The position numbers were made by a program, and so were the translations under genes. A stretch of 35,524 nt of DNA from CAZYBO01 sp964645205 (lineage in GTDB: Bacteria; Pseudomonadota; Alphaproteobacteria; Rickettsiales; SXRF01): positions 1-35,524 of the forward strand of contig CAZYBO010000010.1 of the NCBI GenBank assembly GCA_964645205.1. The letters are read 5' to 3'. Shown here in pieces: positions 25,601 to 34,600 of this stretch. Positions within the stretch are counted from its first letter, which is position 1. Each line of letters starts with the position of its first letter. The notes beneath the pieces are model-generated. The model worked only from the letters and a program-made list of their open reading frames with translations. It searched no databases and was not told the DNA's origin.

Positions 25601-28600
25601 CCCAGTTCGCATAGGCGCTGAGATCAATGAGGCCGGAACCGTCGGTGCGGCCTATGGTGATGGAGCCTGCATCGACAACGTCCAACACGTCGCTGATCAG
25701 GTCCAGAGTATTCGCAGCCGTGCCCACACCCACGGTGGTGCCTACGCTACGCGGGTCAAACCAGACGTTGCCGGATGTCTGGATTACGTTGGTGCCGGTC
25801 GAAAAATGCACAGTGTTGGCCGTCAGCCTGATCTGTCCGGTATCCGATGCGCCGCCGAGCGTACAGTTATTGCAGCGTATATCTTCCCAACCGCCGCCGC
25901 CCGTACCGGTCATCGTAATTGTGCCGCTGCCAGTGGGCACGATCGTGCTGCCGCCGTACAAACCGATGCCGTGATAGCTGGTGGTGACGCCGGTCATGGT
26001 CACCGCACCGTTTTGCGTGGTAATGTTTGAAGCGTTGCTGTCGATACCCATCGCCGCGCCGCCCGCGCCCGCCGTACCGGTCAAGGAAACCGTACCCGCG
26101 CCGGTATTGCTGATCGTGCTGAGCAGGGTCACGATACCGATGCCTCCTGAACCGCTACTGTCGCCGCCCGTACCGGTCAGCGTAATCGTACCGCCAGTGG
26201 AACTGATGGCATTGGTAGAGCTGGCAAGATAGATGCCGTAGTTATTGTTTACGCCGTTACCGCCGATGCCGGTCACGGTGATATTACCGCTGGTCGTAAT
26301 CAGCCGGGAGCCGGCATTATTCACGATCACGCCGACATTAAAGCTACCTGCCACATCGTTATACCCGTGCCCGCGCACGACGATATTGCCCGCACCGGCA
26401 TTGACGACGGCGGCGCTGTACATATTCACACCAGCCGTCTGCGCAGCACTGCCCCACGCATAACCCGCACCCGTGCTACCCCCGACGAGGCTGATATTTC
26501 CGCCGCCGCTGGTGATTGCACCCGCGACATTGATATAGCCCGACGAATCGTCGTCGCGGTCGGCGTTTAGCGTGATCGCACCGCCGCTGCTGGTAATGGT
26601 ATTGCCGCCAGTAAGGTCGATATGATCGTCAGCATTGAGCGTGATCGCGCCGGTGCCGGAAACAAGGTCGTAATCGGCATCAAGTATAATATCACTTCCC
26701 GAAGTCAGGCTGATCGTCCCTGCACCCGCCGTCGTCAGCGTGCCAGCACCACCGTCCACGATGTCGCCGCTAGCAGTCGTCGCGCTGAAATTATGGCCGC
26801 TGGTGAGGGTATGGCTGCCGTTGAAACTGATATTGGCAGAACCATTCTGCACGAGCACATCTGCGTCCCAACCTACATAGGCGTCTAAATTAATAAGCCC
26901 CGAACCATCCGTGCGGCCGATGATGATGCGCCCTGCGTCAACGAGATCAAGTTCACCGTCGGTAATCTGCAACGTACCCGTGCCACCGCCAACGCCCACC
27001 GTAGTCCCTACCGTGCGCGGCTTGAACCACACGTCACCGGTGGTTTGGATCGGCAGGCCGCTACCCCAGCTTACGGTATTGGTCTCCAGCGTAATATTTC
27101 CGGTAGCCAACGCACCGCCGATGCTGTTAGTCGCACCAGCCGAGGTGTCGTTGTAGATCGAGGCGTCAAAAAGGCTTGCTCCTTCATTCGGGGCAGAAGC
27201 GGTAATGGTAATATTTCCGCTACCTGTCGATGTGATGTCCCCGTTGCTGTAAAAATAGATGCCGTTATTGAGAATACCGCTGATGTTATTACCGCCTGCT
27301 GCGGTAACGGTCATATTCGCATCTACCGTAAATATGGTGCCGCTAGTAGATAACATGATGCCGCTATTCCAACTATCGCCGGCAGCACCGGTACCGCTGA
27401 TCGTCACCGTGCCAAGTCCGCCGCCGGTTCCGGTGGAACCAATAGAGCTGCCCGCACTGATGATATTGATGCCATAGTTGTAGTCATTGCCTGCGGTGCT
27501 GTTGATCGCACCGCCGGTTCCGGTGACATTCAGCGATCCGCTGTTAACGGTAATGTCACCATCGGCGATAATATCAACGCCATAGTTGTGCTGAACACCG
27601 GCGCCACCGGTACCCTGCACAGTGACATTGCCGCTACCGGTGGCGTTAACAACACTGCCGTTATTAACGCTAACGCCCATGTTAGAGTTACCGGTACCGC
27701 CGCTGGTTCCAGTGATATTGATGGCACCGTTGGTAGTGGTAATGCTGGATATGTTATATATATTGACGCCGTAGTTATAATCGCCGCCAGCACCGCCTAC
27801 ACCTGTCATAGTAATGGAGCCTGTAGCACTGGTGGTAATGCTGCTTTGCTGCAGGAATACACCATGATTAGAATTCCCTGCGCTATCGCCTGTACCATTA
27901 ATGATAATATTGCCGCTACCAGCATTAATGGTGGTAGTAACTAACCGTACACCCTCATCCGCACCAGCACGACCTATGGCGGCAGTGGTGGTTGGGTCAG
28001 CGCCGCCGCCCAGCGTGATGTTGCCGCCGCCGGAAGTAATGGTATTACCCCAGGCAAAGTTAATACGCCCGCCGCCTGCCGCATCGCGGTCGGAATTTAC
28101 CGTAATCGCAGCGTTATTTGTCGTAATAGACGCCCCAAAACCGGTATAGCTGATGTCACGGTTCGCACGCAGCGTGATCGCACCAGTGGCGCTGGTCAGA
28201 TCAAGGTCATCGCTGAACAGGATGTCATTGCCCGAAGTCAGGCTGATCGTGCCCGCACCGGCGGTAGTAATCGTGCCCGCCGCACCGTCGATAATATCGC
28301 CGCTAGCTGTCGTCGCGCTGAAATTATGGCCGCTGGTAAGAGTCTGGCTGCCGTTGAAACTGATATTGGCAGAACCATTCTGCACGAGCACATCAGCGTC
28401 CCAACCTACATAGGTGTCTAAATTAATAAGCCCAGAGCCATCCGTGCGACCGATAGTGATGCTGCCAGCATCAACGACGTCGAGAATCGCATCCGTAACC
28501 TGCAACGTGCCCGTACCGCCGCCTACGCCGATGGTGGTCGCAGCCGTATAATTACGGAACCAAACATTGCCGGTGGTGGTGATGGTCGCCGGGTCGGTGA

Positions 28601-31600
28601 AGGCAAGTATATTTGAGGTTATGGTGATGTTGCCATCGGTTCCGCCATTGCCAATATCGCAGGTAAAGCACAGGAAGCCGTTCGAATTGGTAGCGGTAAT
28701 GTCAATCGTACCGGTATTGGTGATAACGTTACCGACGATAGTCACGGCCATATCACCACCTGCGGCGGCGCCCGTACCGGTAATGGCGATGTTCCCCGTG
28801 CCTGTGGCACTGATCGTACTTCCGTCAATATAAAAGCCCGTGCTGGCCCAACCCGCACCACGCCCCGTGCCGGTGAGGGTGATATTCCCATCCACGTTGC
28901 TGATGGTCGAGGTTCCGGTAATCTGTATGCCGCCCGCACCGTCGCCGCCTGCGATCGCGCCAGTACCGTTAAGGATAATATTGCCGGTGGTATTGCTAAT
29001 CGTCGTAGACGTATCAAAAATAATACCGATTGCCTGACCACCGGTACCATTGCCGGTGCCGGTCAAGGTAATGTCGCTGCTTACGGAGGTAACATTCAAG
29101 CCAAAGAGCGACATGCCCGTATTATAAGCGCCAGCACTATTACTGCTCGTGCCTGTCATCGTGATCGTGCCGGTACCGGTAGACGACAAAGTGCCGGTGG
29201 AAGCACTGATACCATAGTTGTTGGAAGTAGTACCGCCGCCCGTACCGACGACGCTGAGATTCCCGTTAACAACGGAAATATTGCCGCCTAATGTTAGCCC
29301 ATAGTTATAGCTTGTGCCAGCTGTGCTGCCCGTGCCGGTCAGGGTGATCGCGCCGGTGCCGGTAGTCGAAATAGTGCTGTTGGCATAGATGCCATGATTG
29401 CCTATACCTGTACCACCACTGCTACCGGTCAATGCGATGGCGCCGTTCTGCGCCGTAATTGTACCTCCGTTAGTGAATATACCGTAATTGGTATCGGTGC
29501 CGCTACCGCCAACGCCAGTCATAGTGATCGTGCCTGTACCTGTTGTAGATACGGCGTTTACACCGCCCACCGCCGATAAATACACACCGTAATTATCTAT
29601 GGTTCCTGCGTAACCTGTACCGCGCATGACAATATTGCCACCGCCCGCATTGATCGTCGTGCCGGTGATTTCGACGCCATGCACCACGCCGCTGCGTCCC
29701 TGCGCATACCCGTTCACCGCCGGATCGCCAGAACCACCGCCCAGCGTGATGTCACCGCCGGATGTGGTGATGTTGGTGCCGGACCCGAGGTTGATGCGAC
29801 CACCGCTGGCAGCATCGCGGTCGGAGTTCAGCACCACCGCCGCGTTGCTGGTGGTGATGTCGCCGCTGGCGGTGATGGCGATATCGCGGTTGGCGCGCAG
29901 GGTGATAGCGCCAGTAGCGCTGGTCAGGTCGAAGTCGCTGTCGAAGGTGATGTCGTTACCCGACGTCAGGTTGATCGTGCCCGCCCCCGCCGTGGTGATG
30001 GTACCCGCGCCGCCATCGATAATATCGCCGCTGGCGGTGGTGGCACTGAAATTATGGCCGCTGGTGAGGGTCTGGTCATTGCCAAAATTAGCAAAATTGA
30101 TATTGCCAGAACCGTTTTGTATCAACACATCGGCATCCCAGTTCACATAGCCGGAAAGTTCGATAAGCCCTGAACCATCCGTGCGACCGATGGTGATACT
30201 GCCAGCATCAACGCTATCGAGAATCGCATCCGTAATCTGCAACGTGCCCGTACCGCCGCCGACGCCGATGGTGGTGGCCGCCGTGCGGTTCTGGAACCAC
30301 ACGTTGCCGGTGGTAGTAAACGTGCCGCTGGAGCTGATCGTATTTTGTGTCAGGGTGATATTGCCGGTCTGCGACGCGTTACCGATGACGCAGGTCGCGC
30401 AGAACAGGTCGGTGCTGCCGCCTGCGGCGGTCAGCGTCACGGTGCCCGTGCCGGTGGTATAAATCGCCCCGCCGTTGTTCAGGCCGACGCCATACGCCGT
30501 GCCCGCGCCCTGCGCGGTGCCGTTCACGGCGATATTACCGGTGGCGGAGTAGATTTCCGAGCCGCCGTCACTGATATAGATACCGTGGCCGCTGCTGGTG
30601 CCGTTGCCGCCGGTGGCATTGATGGTGATGTTGCCACTGTTGGTATAGACCTTGCCGCCGGTGCTCATGCCGGAAACGATGTGCATGCCGTAGGCTCCCG
30701 ATCCGCCATTCGCGCCGGTGGCGTTCACGGTGATCGTGCCGGTTCCGGTGGCTTTCACTTCCGCACGGTTCTGAACGACGACGCCCTGATTACTCGTGCC
30801 GTTGCCCGCGCCAGCGCCGGTGATGCTGATTGCGCCGTCAACCGCCTGCACGTTGGTGCCGGTATCGAAGATATAGACACCGACGTTACCGTTGGTGCCC
30901 GCGCCGCCGGTGCCGCTCAGTGTAATATTGCCGCTGCCGGTATTGATAATGTCCGCGCCGGTGGCGACATAAATACCATAGTTATCCGTAGTGCTGCCCG
31001 CACCGCCTGTGCCGGTCACGCTGATCGCACCGCCGTTGGCGGCGATGCTCGCGGTCGAGGCGGTAAGTAATACGCCGTAATTGCCGCTCACCGCGTTGCC
31101 GCCGGTGCCGGTGACAGTGATGGTGCCGGTGCCGGTAGCCACTATATCCGCACCGTTGCTATAAAGGCCGATAGTGTTGCTGAGTGAAGCGCCGTAGCCG
31201 GTGGCGGTGATGTTGATCGCGCCGTCGGCAACGGTGATATTGGTGGACGAACCGTTTAAATAAATGCCGTGGTTCTGGTAGGTGCCGTTGCCGCCTGTGC
31301 CGACCATGGTGATGTTACCACTGCCGCTGGTGACTGCCGAACTGCTGGACATGAAGATGCCGAGCGCATTGTTCGTACCCGCGAAACCCGTGCCGCGCAT
31401 GATGATGTTGCCGCCGCCCGCGTTGAGCGATGCGTTGTTCATGACGATACCGTATCTACCGGTGGTATCTGTTCCGATGGCCGCAGTAGCGGTTGGATCA
31501 GCACCACCGCCGAGCGTGATGTTGCCGCTACCAGAAGTTACGACCGTACCCGAATCGAGAGCGATATACCCACCGCTTGACGCATCACGGTCGGAGTTGA

Positions 31601-34600
31601 AGATAATCGCCCCGCCGCTGCTGGTAATATCGCCAAGCCCACCGATGCTGACATTGCGGTTGGCACGCAACGTAATCGCGCCAGTGGCGGATACGAGGTT
31701 GTAGTTGGAATCCAGGGTCAGATCATTACCCGAAGTGAGCGAGATGGTACCGGTGCCCGCGGTGGTCAGCGTGCCTGCCGCGCTGTCGATAATATCGCCC
31801 GAAGCGGTGGTGGCACTGAAATTATGGCCGCTGGACAGCGTCTGGTTGCCACCGAAGCTGATGTTGGCGCTGCCATTCTGCACCAGCACATCCGCATCCC
31901 AACCTGCATAGGCGCTGAGGTCGATAAGCCCTGAGCCATCCGTGCGACCGATAGTGATGCTGCCAACATCAACGACGTCAAGGATCGCGTCGGTAATCTG
32001 CAACGTGCCCGCGCCACCGCCAACGCCGATGGTGGTGGCCGCGGTGCGGTTGCGGAACCACACGTTGCCGGTGGTCTGGATAACATTGCTACCGTTAAGG
32101 TCGATAGTATTGATGGTAAGGGTAATGTCCCCCGCAGTAGAGCCGTCACCGATATTGCAGCCGCCGGTATCGCAATAGAAATCCTCGCCGCCGACGCCGG
32201 TAGCCGTTATATTGATTGCACCCGCACCGGTGCGCGACACCTTAGCCGCTCCATCCATGTAGAAACCAAAACTGATGCTGCTGCTCGCGCCGGCAGTACC
32301 GGTAATATCGATAGTACCGGTATTCGCGATGACGGTCGTGCCTGCGCCAAACATATCCACGCCGATATTGTTGTACGAAGCACCATTGGCGCCTGTACCG
32401 GCAATGGTAATATTACCGCTGCCACTGGACGTTACGTCCGCGCCGTTGGCAAGGTAAACGCCACGGCCTGATTCATCTCCCCCGCCGGTGCCGGTCAGGG
32501 TGATGTTACCGTTGGCGGAGGATACCGCCCCGCCCGCGCTTCTGATATAAATACCGTGGTTATACTCCGTGCCGTCGCCGCCGGTGCCGGTAATGGAAAG
32601 CGCGCCGTTCACCGTCGATACAGACGCGCCGTCAATACTCACGCCATAATTATTAATATCGTCGCCGTCGCCGCCGGTGCCTACCATAGTCACGGTACCC
32701 GTACCCGTGGTGGAAACGGCAGCGCCGTCATCCATGTGTATACCCATATTGTTCTGGTAGGTTGCCAGCGCCGTGCCGGTGATGCTGATATTTCCGCCCT
32801 GCGAGGTGACATCGACATCCGGCCCGGTCATCAGCACACCGAAATTCCACGCGCTGTAGTCGTCGTCGCCCGTACCGTTGATCGTGATGCTGCCGGTCTG
32901 CGTGGAGACACCGGTTGCAGACCCACTGCTTTCGATGCGCACGCCGCTGGAACTGCCTGACCCGCCGCCGCCGCTGCCGGTACCGGTCAGCGTAACGCCA
33001 CCAGCCCCGGTATTGGAAATAAGGGTGTTGAAAAGGTATATGCCGTTATTATTGCCAACGGTCGCCACCGAAGAACCGTTGATGGAAATGAGGCCGCCGC
33101 CAGCGCTTACCGCCGCCGTGCTGAAAACAATGCCATTGCTCAGCGAATCGCCGCCGCTGACGCCTGTCATGGAAACAGTGCCGCTTCCTGAAGTGGTGAT
33201 ATTGGCGAACGACCCGATGCTGATGCCGTGGTTGAAATTGCCGGTCGTATCGCCCGTGCCGCGTAGCACGATATTGCCGCCGCCCGCATTAATCGTACCG
33301 CCGATAATCTGGATACCTTCGTCTTCGCCGCTGCGTCCCTGCGCCGTTCCATTCACCGAAGGATCGCCCGAACCGCCACCCAGCGTAATATTACCGCCGG
33401 AAGTAATGATGTTGGTTCCCGTAGCGATATCAATTCGCCCGCCGCCGGAGGCGTCGCGGTCAGAGTTAAGCACCACCGCCGCGTTGCTGGTGGTGATGTC
33501 GCCGCTGCCGCTGATCAGGATATCGCGGTTCGCACGCAGCGTGATCGCGCCGGTGGCACTGGTCAGGTCGAAATCGCTGTCGAACAGGATATCGTTACCG
33601 GAAGTATAGGTCTGCGTACCGGCGCCCGCCGTGGTGATGGTGAACGCGCCATAATCAACGATATCGCCGGAGGTGGTGGTCACCACCAGATTTTTACCGG
33701 AAGCGAGTGTCTGGTTGCCGTCAAATGCAACAGCGCCTGAGCCGTTAAGCAGCGTAACGTGACTGCCCCATGTCGTATACGCCGCGAGGCGCAGGAGTCC
33801 CGAGCCGTCGCTGCGGCCGATCTGGATGGTGTCAGCATTTGTGATACCGAGGATGGCGCTGGTGACGCCAAGAGTGCCCGCCGCACCCGCCACACCTACG
33901 GTAGTTCCTGCACTGCGAGGCTTAAACCACACCGTCTGTGCCGTCTGGATAACGTTGGTGCCAGCGAAGGAGAGCGTATCGGCTTCCAGCGTGATGTTGC
34001 CGTTATCCGACGCGCCGCCGATTGTGCCGGTATCAAGGCGGATATCCGCATCCGTGCCGGTGCCGGTGAGCGTGATCGCGCCGGTGCCGGTGGTGAGCAC
34101 CGAGGCGCCGGTATCCATGAGCACGCCGTAGCGGTCGCTGGTGCCGCCTGCCGTGCCGGTGATGGTGATGTTGCCGTTGACCGTCGATATGATCGCAGTA
34201 GCGCTTTCCAAGTAAACGCCATAGTTGCCACTGGTGCCGCTGCCGCCTGTGCCGGTGATGCTGATCGTACCGCTTCCGGTGGTGCTGATGGCACCTTCGA
34301 TTTCTACCCCGCGATTATCCGTAGTCGTGCCCTGGCCGACGCCCGTAATGCTGATAGAACCGCCAGAGGATGCGATGGATGCATTTTCTGACATCCAGAA
34401 TCCATAATTGTCCCGCGTGCCAGCCCCCCCCGTACCGTTGATCGTAATATTGCCGCTGGCCGAGGTAATCGTGCTGTTATCGTAGAAATAGATACCCGCA
34501 TTATCACCGGTCACATTGGTATCGCTGGTGCCGGTCAGTGTAATCGTGCCAGTACCGGTCGTGGTAATATCCGTGTCTCTTATATCCAGACCGACGGCAT

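Noticed and set aside
22983..34391. Many open frames of 100-580 codons on the plus strand, including 24288-26030
   Set aside because: These are antisense shadows of the repetitive adhesin gene. Their sequences are rich in Ala/Gly/Arg/Val without domains, and repeat their pattern in step with the superrepeats.
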